A program made the position numbers and the translations under genes. A stretch of 13,376 bases of DNA from Lachnospiraceae bacterium (GTDB taxonomy: Bacteria; Bacillota_A; Clostridia; Lachnospirales; Lachnospiraceae). The DNA is taken from contig QXWX01000142.1 in NCBI GenBank assembly GCA_009911175.1, positions 1 to 13,376 of the forward strand, read 5' to 3'. How positions within the stretch are numbered: position 1 is the stretch's first letter; every line of letters starts with the position of its first letter. The notes under the pieces were generated by a model. It was not told the DNA's origin. It did no database searches and saw nothing but the letters and a program-made list of their open reading frames with translations. Positions 1 to 7,120 of this stretch are shown here, piece by piece.

Positions 1-67
1 GGATGCGGGAAAGCTGCACGTCCGGTTCTGAGAGGGGTAAGCCCCGCAAGGGACTTACCTACTTACC
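1..67 (+). mobile_element. 3' end of a group II intron (domains V and VI)
   Basis: The first bases fit the 3' part of group II intron domain V: a GGATGC strand, a GAAA-containing apical loop, then GCACGTCCGGTTC as the 3' strand. The GAGCC that normally opens domain V would lie just outside the window. Domain VI follows as a hairpin pairing GGTAAG (36-41) with CTTACC (54-59), with an inner CCC/GGG pair. A bulged A at 61 within CCTACTT is the likely branch point. By family spacing the intron should end at about 66-67. The reverse transcriptase/maturase ORF, if present, is upstream of the window. The motif is seen directly; the exact 3' splice site is inferred. Confidence 0.82.
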
Positions 68-226
68 AAACTTCTCCGAATTTTCCTATAGAACAAAAAC
101 CCTCCGGGGGATGCGCACTGCGGCGTATGAGGTAGATGTCGCAATGCGACCGCCGCAGGCGCGAGTTTCGCAAGCGAAACTCTTTGTTCTGGTGTATCCG
201 GCGGGCGCACGATCTAAGGGGAGGGC
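68..226. other. Gene-free structured region downstream of the intron
   Basis: No credible gene is present. The stretch is dominated by nested inverted repeats. AGAACAAA (90-97) pairs with TTTGTTCT (183-190). Inside that, CTGCGGCG (118-125) pairs with CGCCGCAG (151-158) around GTCG/CGAC at 138-150. A near-perfect hairpin GAGTTTCGC/GCGAAACTC lies at 163-182. Together they make a closed multibranch fold of about 101 bases. It could be a structured RNA, a relic of another small mobile element, or the exon-side sequence of the intron. I do not recognise it as a known RNA family. Short open frames here look fortuitous. Confidence 0.5.
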
Positions 227-234
227 AAAATCTC

Positions 235-431
235 GTTACTGTTCACATCCTTTGGGTGCTCCAGCAACAGTATCCAGCCTATTTTAAGTCGCCTTCGGCG
301 GTCCTAAGCGCCAGCGACGCTTGTTTAGGACGGACCGGAACGGAGTGTAGACGGGCTGGATATGATGGCAAATGTTACTTTATTGGCCGGACGCCGTGCA
401 GCAGGGTGCACGACGCCGTGTGAACAGTAAC
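235..431. mobile_element. MITE-like element, 197 bp, with TIRs and target duplication
   Basis: GTTACTGTTCACA (235-247) is repeated as its exact reverse complement at 419-431, giving perfect 13-bp terminal inverted repeats. The element is flanked on both sides by the identical octamer AAAATCTC (227-234 and 432-439), as expected for a target-site duplication. The interior has no gene but is strongly structured: TATCCAGCC (269-277) with GGCTGGATA near 354-362, GTCCTAA with TTAGGAC around 302-332, and CGTGCA with TGCACG near 394-412. The terminal repeat matches the end of the IS4-type remnant at 8616-8628 at 12 of 13 positions, so an IS4-family transposase probably mobilised it in trans. It lies 30 bp upstream of the -35 of the next gene. 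Confidence 0.85.
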
Positions 432-461
432 AAAATCTCCTCTCTTCGATCTGTAAACTGC

Positions 462-490
462 TTGACAAACGATCCGTCAGTAAGCATACT
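462..490 (+). promoter_or_regulatory. Predicted sigma-A promoter for the ATPase gene
   Basis: A perfect -35 TTGACA at 462-467 is followed by a 17-bp spacer and a -10 CATACT at 485-490, which has 4 of 6 consensus bases. It lies 105 bp upstream of the ATG at 595 and just downstream of the MITE insertion. A MITE at this distance could alter or insulate expression, but that is inference. Confidence 0.55.
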
Positions 491-594
491 ATTAAATAAC
501 AGCAATCCATTTGAGGGAAGCAGCTGTTACATTTCCATACAGTTCCTTGGCATATACCATTGGACTTGTTTTCATTCGGAAAGAGAGGGCATAT

Positions 595-2175
595 ATGGGC
601 AGGATATTTAATGTCAGCGCTGCGTGCAAACCGGAATTGCATTATATGGTGAATATGGATGAACAATTGAAACAGATAAAAGCCATGGTAGATCAGGGGC
701 TGTATTTTACCATAAACCGTGCCCGGCAATATGGTAAAACGACTACGCTTCATGCTTTGGAGCGTCTTTTACAAAGAGAATATATTGTAATCAGCCTGGA
801 TTTTCAGATGTTCAGTGCTGCGGACTTTGAGACAGAAAAAGACTTTATTGAAAACTTTTGTATGGAAATTTTAGGGGGTGCTGCGGCAAAAGATATTTCT
901 GCGGATATACGGGGACAGATGGAAGGTTTGGCAGATGGATCTGTACAAAATGACAGGCTATCGGCCCTGTTTCGCTGCCTGAGTAAGTGGTGCCGGCACT
1001 CAGAAAAAAAGATTGTACTGATGATCGACGAGGCAGACAGTGCTTCAAAATATTGTGTGTTTCTTGATTTTTTGGCGCAGTTGAGAGGGTATTATATTAT
1101 CAGAGAAAAGAAGCCGATATTTCAGTCAGTGATCCTTGCAGGAGTATATGATATAAAGAACCTGAAAAATAAGTTCGTAGAAGAGTATAGGATGAACAGC
1201 CCGTGGAACGTTGCGGCAGATTTTGATATAGACCTGCGTCTGAGAGAACATGGGATTGCAGGAATGCTGGCTGATTATGAGGAAGATCACCATACAGGAA
1301 TGAATATTCAGGAAATTGCGGGATTGATTTATGATTATACGTCAGGCTATCCCTTTCTTGTGTCACGCATCTGTAAATTAATGGATGAAAAAGTTTATAG
1401 AGATGCAAATGAATTTGAAAGAAATAAGGCATGGACGAAAGAAGGGTTCTTGACGGCTGTCCGTATGCTGCTGACAGAAGAAAATACATTGTTTGATTCT
1501 CTGGACAACAAGCTGATTGATTATCCGGATCTGAAACAGATGCTTCTGGAATTACTGCTTCAGGGAAATGTGATCGAATACGTACCAGGCAATTTGGGAA
1601 TCCGCATGGCGGCGATGTTTGGTTTTGTGACGATTGAGAATTATATTGTGAATGTCTCAAACCGAATATTTGAGACAAGGCTTTATAACGGATTTCTGGC
1701 GGAAAAGTCGAGACACAATGAGCTGGCGCAGACAGCGGCTTTGGAAAAAAATCAGTTTATTGCAGACGGACGTCTGGATATGGAGCTGGTTCTCCGAAAA
1801 TTTGTCAGCTATTATCAGGATATTTTTGGGGAACTGCAGGAAAAATTTTTGGAGGATAACGGGCGATGTCTGTTCCTTCTGTATATCAAACCGATCATCA
1901 ATGGAACAGGAAATTACTATATTGAAGCAAAAACACGGACAAACCAGCGCACGGATTTGATCATTGATTACTGCGGGGAGCAGCATATTGTAGAGCTAAA
2001 ACTCTGGCGGGGAGAGGAATATAATAAAAGAGGAGAGGAACAGCTTACAGACTACCTGGATCTTTACCATGCGAAGCAGGGATATCTTGTCAGCTTTAAT
2101 TTCAATAAGAAAAAGAAGGTTGGTGTGGAACGGCTTCGGATCAAAGACAAGATTATTTTCGAAGCGGTGGTTTGA
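595..2175 (+). CDS. AAA-type ATPase with C-terminal PD-(D/E)XK nuclease-like domain
   Basis: This 526-residue protein belongs to a family of AAA-like ATPases fused to a PD-(D/E)XK fold that is abundant in gut Firmicutes and Bacteroidetes; its cellular role is not established. The N-terminus MGRIFN and the segment INRARQYGKTTTL (residues 40-52) form the degenerate Walker A of this family, with GKT at 47-49. A Walker B of hydrophobics then D145-E146 lies in VLMIDEAD. Near the C-terminus, D454 in RTDLIID and E467-x-K469 in VELK match the nuclease-like D...ExK signature. The ATG at 595 is chosen over an upstream in-frame TTG at 511 because GAGAGGG (583-589) precedes it at 5 nt and family members start this way. 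The coding sequence is visibly more AT-rich than the MFS gene 15 nt downstream, suggesting separate ancestry. A link to mobile-element or phage defence is possible but unproven. Confidence 0.85.
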   Translation: MGRIFNVSAACKPELHYMVNMDEQLKQIKAMVDQGLYFTINRARQYGKTTTLHALERLLQREYIVISLDFQMFSAADFETEKDFIENFCMEILGGAAAKDISADIRGQMEGLADGSVQNDRLSALFRCLSKWCRHSEKKIVLMIDEADSASKYCVFLDFLAQLRGYYIIREKKPIFQSVILAGVYDIKNLKNKFVEEYRMNSPWNVAADFDIDLRLREHGIAGMLADYEEDHHTGMNIQEIAGLIYDYTSGYPFLVSRICKLMDEKVYRDANEFERNKAWTKEGFLTAVRMLLTEENTLFDSLDNKLIDYPDLKQMLLELLLQGNVIEYVPGNLGIRMAAMFGFVTIENYIVNVSNRIFETRLYNGFLAEKSRHNELAQTAALEKNQFIADGRLDMELVLRKFVSYYQDIFGELQEKFLEDNGRCLFLLYIKPIINGTGNYYIEAKTRTNQRTDLIIDYCGEQHIVELKLWRGEEYNKRGEEQLTDYLDLYHAKQGYLVSFNFNKKKKVGVERLRIKDKIIFEAVV

Positions 2176-2190
2176 GAACAGGTGATGAGT

Positions 2191-3423
2191 ATGAAACTGA
2201 GCGTTTATAAGGATATCATAAAAAACGAAAAAAATTTCCGGTATATGATTCTGGCAAATATGATCAGCCGGTTTGGGGACTCTGTGGATGCCATCGCCTA
2301 TAGCTGGATGGTCTACCAACTGACAGGCTCGGCGGCGTGGCTGTCTGTCATTCTTGGGGTGAATATGGTTCCGACGGTGCTGTTTCAGCCGCTGGGAGGT
2401 GCACTGACGGAATATTTCCGCAAAAAGAGAGTCATTGTCATCTGTGACATTGCCCGGGGAGCTGTGGTCTTTTTCACAGGCATGTGCATGCTGCTGGGAG
2501 TGTTAGAGCCGTGGCATCTGCTTGTCCTGACATTTATAAATTCCTCCATCGAAGCGCTGCGGATTCCAAATGGGCTTGCAATCCTGCCCAAAATCCTCAG
2601 GAAGGAGCATTATAAGGCGGCCATTTCCATGGACCAGGGAGTGCGGAGAACGTCCGAGCTGATCGGCATGGGCTGCGCCGGAATCATCATAGGGTGGATT
2701 GGAATCGGCGGGGCTCTGTTTGTGGATGCGGTGACCTTTCTGGCTTCCGGGCTTCTGCTTTTATTGCTGAGGGTGAATGAGGAGAGCGGGGAAGGGCAGC
2801 AGTTTCAGATGAAGGGGTATGCCGCCGCGCTCAAAGAAGGGTTCGTCTATTTTAAAACGAGTAAGCTGGCAATGATGGTATGTGTGATCTGTGTGGTACA
2901 GAATTTGTGTATGCTTCCCATTGAAAATCTGCAGGCTGCTTATATCAGCGAATACCTGAGACTGGACGTATTTGCGATGTCAGTGGGCGGGACGGCGATT
3001 ACGGCGGGCATGATATCCGGGGCGCTGCTTTTGCCTGTGATCTCCCGGAGAATCCCGGAAAAACAGGTTCTGATCCGGGGAGGAATCCTGATCGGGCCGC
3101 TGTATTTTTGCTATCTCGTGATCGGGATGATTCCTTTCAACGAGGGAAAATATCTTGGCTATTTTATTGCGGCGTTTGCCTTTGGAATGCTAAATTCCGT
3201 GATCGGGGTTACGGTCCAGGTGATCTTTGTGAGCAGCGTGCCGGAAGCGTTTGTGGGGAGGATCAGCGGGATATTTAACGCACTGGCCTGCGGGTCTCTG
3301 CCGGTGGGATCATTTTTGCTTGCAGGCTTGTCGTCTGTATTGGCGATCCGGGAATTGTATCTGCTGACCGGGATTCTGTCGGGGATTCTGTTTCTGCTTA
3401 TGGATCGATCAAAAGGAAAATAG
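2191..3423 (+). CDS. MFS transporter, drug/siderophore exporter type (MFS_3-like)
   Basis: The product is about 410 residues with roughly twelve hydrophobic helices and a short charged N-terminus. MFS hallmarks are visible: RFGDSVDAIAYSWMVYQLTG in the first helix, and the loop after helix 2 contains EYFRKKRVIVICDI, the usual basic loop between helices 2 and 3. The overall pattern resembles the macrolide/enterobactin-exporter branch of MFS, so efflux of a small molecule is likelier than sugar import; the substrate cannot be told. Upstream in-frame GTG (2182) and ATG (2185) codons exist. The ATG at 2191 is preferred because AGGTGA (2180-2185) then sits 5 nt upstream. The gene begins 15 nt after the ATPase stop and is probably cotranscribed. 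A strong terminator follows the stop. Confidence 0.85.
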   Translation: MKLSVYKDIIKNEKNFRYMILANMISRFGDSVDAIAYSWMVYQLTGSAAWLSVILGVNMVPTVLFQPLGGALTEYFRKKRVIVICDIARGAVVFFTGMCMLLGVLEPWHLLVLTFINSSIEALRIPNGLAILPKILRKEHYKAAISMDQGVRRTSELIGMGCAGIIIGWIGIGGALFVDAVTFLASGLLLLLLRVNEESGEGQQFQMKGYAAALKEGFVYFKTSKLAMMVCVICVVQNLCMLPIENLQAAYISEYLRLDVFAMSVGGTAITAGMISGALLLPVISRRIPEKQVLIRGGILIGPLYFCYLVIGMIPFNEGKYLGYFIAAFAFGMLNSVIGVTVQVIFVSSVPEAFVGRISGIFNALACGSLPVGSFLLAGLSSVLAIRELYLLTGILSGILFLLMDRSKGK

Positions 3424-3444
3424 CACAGATATAGAAGCTTTCTG

Positions 3445-3488
3445 AGCCGGGACAAAAAATATGCTATATTTTTTGTCCCGGCTTTTTT
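3445..3488 (+). terminator. Strong Rho-independent terminator after the MFS gene
   Basis: A perfect 17-bp inverted repeat (3445-3461 with 3467-3483) encloses a 5-nt loop and runs into a T tract (3483-3488). The stem is AGCCGGGAC at its base and A/T-rich near the loop. The A run in the left arm means it could also end transcription from the other strand. It separates the ATPase-MFS unit from the flavoprotein operon. Confidence 0.95.
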
Positions 3489-3603
3489 GTATGGAAAATA
3501 AGAGACCAAAATTGATACCACATTAAGAGACTGACAGAGAAGCGGAAATTATAAAAAATATGTAAACTGTCTTCATAAAACAAAAGAACGATGGAGGTAG
3601 AAC

Positions 3604-4566
3604 ATGAAAGTATTAGGAATTTCCTTTGGAAGAAGGAACCAGCGCAGCGACGTGATGGTGAAGGAAGCACTGTTTGCGGCAAAGGCAGCCGGAGCGGAGG
3701 TGCAGTTTATCAATACCGTGCGTATGGACATTGGGCACTGCCGCGCCTGCGACTACTGCAGCCGCCTGCGCGACAAAGGAGAGACGGAGATCCACTGCTG
3801 CATGAAGGACGATTATCATATCCTGGAGGAAGCATGTCTGGACGCGGACGGGATCATCATCGGCGCGCCGGTTTATGCGGTGGGCATCGTCGGACAGTTT
3901 AAGAATTTTGTGGACCGTTTCGGACCGTCCCATGACAGGGCCGCATTGATCGAGGAGAACAAAAAACGGATCGAAGCGGGCAAGCCGGAACTTGACCCGA
4001 GATATTTTAAAGACCGCTATACAGGCTATATTTCCGTAGGCGGGGCGCAGACCCACAACTGGGTATCCCTGGGGCTACCAATGCTGGATCTGTTCAGCTT
4101 TTCCTTCTGCATGAAATGTGTAGGCCATGTGGATGCCTATGACCAGGGCAGAACCGGTCATCCGCTGTTTGACCCGGAACTGATGAAAAAGTGCGCAGAA
4201 CTTGGCAAAGCGGTAGCAGAATCACTTGGAAAACCATATGACGAAGTGGACACCTGGGTTGGAGAGGAAGGCGTATGTCCGGTATGCCATAACCCGCTCC
4301 TCAGTATGAACGGAACTACCCATGTGGAATGCCCCATCTGCGGCATTTGGGGAGATCTGTCTGTGGACGGAGACAAGGTGAAGGTAGAGTGGTCCGAGCA
4401 GGAGATCGCCCGCGCGCGGAATACAAACATCGGAATCTATGAGCACTATAACGAGATCCAGAACATGATCAAGGTCTGTGTACCGAAGCTGGTTGCGAAT
4501 AAAGAGACGCTGCCGAAGATGATGGAAAAATATGAGAAATTCGAGGAAACAATTGAAAATATGTAA
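3604..4566 (+). CDS. Flavodoxin-fold iron-sulfur-type flavoprotein A (NADPH-dependent FMN reductase-like)
   Basis: This is a 320-residue cytoplasmic oxidoreductase of the NADPH-dependent FMN reductase/iron-sulfur flavoprotein superfamily. The N-terminal strand KVLGISFGRRN is the FMN phosphate-binding region. C46-x2-C49-x2-C52-x12-C65 resembles the compact cysteine cluster that binds [4Fe-4S] in iron-sulfur flavoproteins. GAPVYAVGIVGQFKNFVDRF is the second flavin-contact block. Beyond the usual domain there is a C-terminal knuckle C225-x2-C228 and C243-P-I-C246-G, rubredoxin-like or zinc-ribbon-like. It could hold Fe and relay electrons, or just bind Zn. GGAGG at 3593-3597 sits 6 nt before the ATG. 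The promoter is uncertain; CTGACA at 3531-3536 is the best -35 but the -10 is weak. It is the first gene of a four-gene operon, paralogous to the gene at 6105-7031. The substrate is unknown. Confidence 0.85.
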   Translation: MKVLGISFGRRNQRSDVMVKEALFAAKAAGAEVQFINTVRMDIGHCRACDYCSRLRDKGETEIHCCMKDDYHILEEACLDADGIIIGAPVYAVGIVGQFKNFVDRFGPSHDRAALIEENKKRIEAGKPELDPRYFKDRYTGYISVGGAQTHNWVSLGLPMLDLFSFSFCMKCVGHVDAYDQGRTGHPLFDPELMKKCAELGKAVAESLGKPYDEVDTWVGEEGVCPVCHNPLLSMNGTTHVECPICGIWGDLSVDGDKVKVEWSEQEIARARNTNIGIYEHYNEIQNMIKVCVPKLVANKETLPKMMEKYEKFEETIENM

Positions 4567-4582
4567 GTTTGACCTTTGGAAA

Positions 4583-4595
4583 CTGTTCAGAACAG
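4583..4595. promoter_or_regulatory. Short perfect dyad in the 170-bp gap before symporter A
   Basis: CTGTTC, a central A, then GAACAG makes a perfect 6-1-6 dyad, 17 bases after the flavoprotein A stop. The octamer TGCAGAGG then occurs twice, at 4638-4645 and 4656-4663, 18 bp apart. No good promoter is visible in the gap. The dyad could be an operator for internal control of the symporter, but it is short enough to arise by chance. Confidence 0.25.
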
Positions 4596-4736
4596 GATTA
4601 CATATGTATTATGAACCCCATATGAATACGCAGGAACTGCAGAGGTAATCTTCATTGCAGAGGCCGATGTTTGGGGGATTGCGAATGTATCCATGAAGCT
4701 GCTGAACAGACACTCTATACGAAAGAAAGGAAAACG

Positions 4737-6089
4737 ATGATGGAACAAAAAGCAAAGTTAACAATGGGTACCAAGATCGTATATGGACTTGGTGATTTTG
4801 CCAGTCAGCTTGTGTGGACATTTGTTGGAAATTATCTGACTGTTTATTATACGGACGTAGTAGGGCTTGCCCCGGCGATTGCCAGTGCAATCATGCTGAT
4901 TGCAAGAATCTGGGATGGAGTAAATGATCCGATGTTCGGAGCTGTCGCTGAGCGTACAAAATCAAAATGGGGACGTTTTCGTCCTTATATATTGGTCTTT
5001 TCCCCGATACTTGCCATATTCAATGTGCTGGCATTTACGGCTCCGTTCGGCAACAAAACGGCGGGCGTGATTTGGGCGGCATTCTCGTATATCGGCCTGG
5101 GAATGTTATATACGGCTGTAAACTTAAGCTATGGTTCCCTTGCAAATGTCATGACAGCAGATTCACAGGAACGTGTGGAATTAAATTCCTGGAGGATGAT
5201 CGGAACAAACCTGGGATCTTGTTTCCTGAGTGCAATTTCTATGCCTCTGATCTTAAAGTTCAGCCGTGCGGAAGCACCAACCGGAATGGGATATACTCTG
5301 ACAACTATGGTATTTGCAATCTGTTCCCTTCCATTGTTCTTTCTGGTGTTTAAATGCTGTAAAGAAGTGATCCAGCCGCGTCAGGATGTAAATCAGATCC
5401 CGATCAAAACAACGATCAAGGTGGTAGTGACAAACAAACCGCTGCTTATTATCTTCTTTACGCTGCTGGCTTATATGACGGGAATGTTTGGACGTATCGG
5501 GCTTGCGATTTATTACTTTATGTACAATATGCAACGATTTGACCTGATCTCCATTTTGATGATGGCGCCTACGATCTGTGGGGCAGTCGCAATCTTTTTA
5601 ACAAGAAAGCTTGTAAACTATGTGCCGAAAAAAACGCTCGGGGCGATCAGCCTGACCGGATGCGGGATTTCCCTGCTGATCCTTTACATGATCCCGGCTT
5701 CCAATGCGACGATGGTGATCATCATGTCAGGGGTATACGGGCTGTTTTCCTTTGCGGTACCGTTGTTCATGGGAAGTGTTCCGGAATGTATTGACTATGC
5801 GGAATTAAATACCGGAGTGCGTTCCGACGGTACATCCTATGCGTTTACATCTCTGGCAACAAAGTTCGGAAGTGCGTTCGGCGCTTCGGTTGGCCTGATG
5901 ATCATGTCCTATTTCGGATATGTGGCAAATGCAGAGCAGACGGCAGAGGCTTTAAAAGGAATCAACATTGCGGTCAATATTTTCCCGGCAGTCACATTTT
6001 TTGTGGCTCTTGTAATTTGGATGTTCTATCCGATTGATGCGAAAAAAGCAACGGAGATACGGGAAGAATTGGAGAAAAAAGCAGAATAG
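4737..6089 (+). CDS. GPH-family cation symporter A (MelB-like MFS)
   Basis: This 450-residue, twelve-helix membrane protein belongs to the glycoside-pentoside-hexuronide:cation symporter family. The hallmark runs from VYYTDVVGL (36-44) through ARIWDGVNDPMFG (56-68) to KWGRFRPY (77-84). D60 and D64 align with the Na+-binding Asp55 and Asp59 of Salmonella MelB, so cation coupling is probably kept. At the MelB Asp19 sugar-contact position this protein has Q24, and at Asp124 it has N129; the latter is common in the family. AAAGG (4726-4730) precedes ATG 4737 by 6 nt; the adjacent ATG at 4740 is a possible alternative. It is separated by 170 bp from flavoprotein A and followed 15 nt later by flavoprotein B. 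Import of the operon's unknown substrate is inferred. Confidence 0.88.
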   Translation: MMEQKAKLTMGTKIVYGLGDFASQLVWTFVGNYLTVYYTDVVGLAPAIASAIMLIARIWDGVNDPMFGAVAERTKSKWGRFRPYILVFSPILAIFNVLAFTAPFGNKTAGVIWAAFSYIGLGMLYTAVNLSYGSLANVMTADSQERVELNSWRMIGTNLGSCFLSAISMPLILKFSRAEAPTGMGYTLTTMVFAICSLPLFFLVFKCCKEVIQPRQDVNQIPIKTTIKVVVTNKPLLIIFFTLLAYMTGMFGRIGLAIYYFMYNMQRFDLISILMMAPTICGAVAIFLTRKLVNYVPKKTLGAISLTGCGISLLILYMIPASNATMVIIMSGVYGLFSFAVPLFMGSVPECIDYAELNTGVRSDGTSYAFTSLATKFGSAFGASVGLMIMSYFGYVANAEQTAEALKGINIAVNIFPAVTFFVALVIWMFYPIDAKKATEIREELEKKAE

Positions 6090-6104
6090 GGTGAGGAAAT
6101 AAAA

Positions 6105-7031
6105 ATGAGCGATAAGAAAAAAGTATTGGGAATTAATTTTGGACGGGCAAACGTAAATTGTAAAAAGTTATTGACCGCAGCCATGGAAGCCGCAAAACAG
6201 GCGGGAGCGGAAACGGAGATCATTGATACGATCAAAATGGATATCCGGCACTGCATCGGGTGCGGAGCATGTTCACGCATGCTCCAGAGCGGGAAGGGAC
6301 AGATTCAATGTATCCAGAAAGATGACTATGAAGCGCTTTCAGACGCTGTTCTGGCTGCAGACGCGATCATTGTAGCGGCCCCGGTGTATGTACTGGCACC
6401 TACAGGACAATTTAAAAATTTCGTGGATCGTTTTGGACCAGCCCATGATAAGGCGTATATGCTGTTTGAAAATGAACTCCGTAAGGACACGGGCGGAGAA
6501 GAATTGAATCCGGACTGCCTGAAACGCCATTTGGTATCGTATATTTCTGTAGGAGGCGCAACCACGCCGCATTGGGTATCTTATGGACTTCCGGGGATGA
6601 ATTTATTTGGAATGAGCCTGAATATGAAGGTAGTAGACCAATTGGACGCATATGGCTCTTATGTCCCGTACAATCAGAAGGTGCTTCTGGAAAAATCCAG
6701 GCATATCGGAGAACGGATTGTAGAAGCGCTGGATAAAAAGACCAGCGAGATCACATGGGAGTCTGAGCCGGGAATCTGTCCGGTATGTCATTGTAAGGAG
6801 ATGACGCTGAACGGAACCTCCACGGTATGCTGTCCGGTCTGCGGTATCTATGGAACCCTTAAAATGGAAGGCGACCAGGTAAAGGTGGAATTTAGCGAGG
6901 AAGAGAAGAATCGGAGCCGTTTGAAATTTACTGGCGTACTGGAACATCAGGTGGAACAGGGCCGAAAGGACCGGTATCCAAGATTTGACGAATATGTGGA
7001 GAAATTCCGGGCAATGCAGGATGAGATGTAA
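6105..7031 (+). CDS. Flavodoxin-fold iron-sulfur-type flavoprotein B
   Basis: This 308-residue protein is a full-length paralog of the product of 3604-4566. KKVLGINFGRAN is the N-terminal FMN loop. C50-x2-C53-x2-C56-x12-C69 repeats the same cysteine spacing as flavoprotein A. APVYVLAPTGQFKNFVDRFG is the flavin block, and WVSYGLPGMNLF matches WVSLGLPMLDLF in A. The C-terminal knuckle C225/C228 and C243/C246 falls at exactly the same residue numbers as in A. GTGAGGA (6091-6097) provides the ribosome site and the gene starts 15 nt after symporter A, so translation is likely coupled. The two proteins diverge most in residues 120-140 and in the last 50 residues, where substrate or partner choice may differ. 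Reduction of an imported compound is inferred; no partner reductase is nearby. Confidence 0.85.
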   Translation: MSDKKKVLGINFGRANVNCKKLLTAAMEAAKQAGAETEIIDTIKMDIRHCIGCGACSRMLQSGKGQIQCIQKDDYEALSDAVLAADAIIVAAPVYVLAPTGQFKNFVDRFGPAHDKAYMLFENELRKDTGGEELNPDCLKRHLVSYISVGGATTPHWVSYGLPGMNLFGMSLNMKVVDQLDAYGSYVPYNQKVLLEKSRHIGERIVEALDKKTSEITWESEPGICPVCHCKEMTLNGTSTVCCPVCGIYGTLKMEGDQVKVEFSEEEKNRSRLKFTGVLEHQVEQGRKDRYPRFDEYVEKFRAMQDEM

Positions 7032-7120
7032 TATGTTATGCGCACAGTGATTTTGTGTGCGGCGTAGATCTAAAGAATGAGCAAATCTCTTTTAGAAAAA
7101 AAGATGAGATGGAGGGCACT

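Noticed and set aside
3..423. Short plus-strand frames over the intron end and the structured region.
   Set aside because: They cross the intron boundary and the MITE hairpins and look like translated structural RNA and repeats.
3512..3559. A firm promoter call for the flavoprotein operon.
   Set aside because: TTGATA (3512) has no -10 at the right distance, and CTGACA (3531) pairs only with a poor AAAAAT; I mention it under the gene rather than listing it.
7041..7061. CGCACA/TGTGCG hairpin between flavoprotein B and symporter B as an internal terminator.
   Set aside because: The stem is only 6 bp, the loop is 9 nt and no T tract follows; at best it is a processing or stability element.
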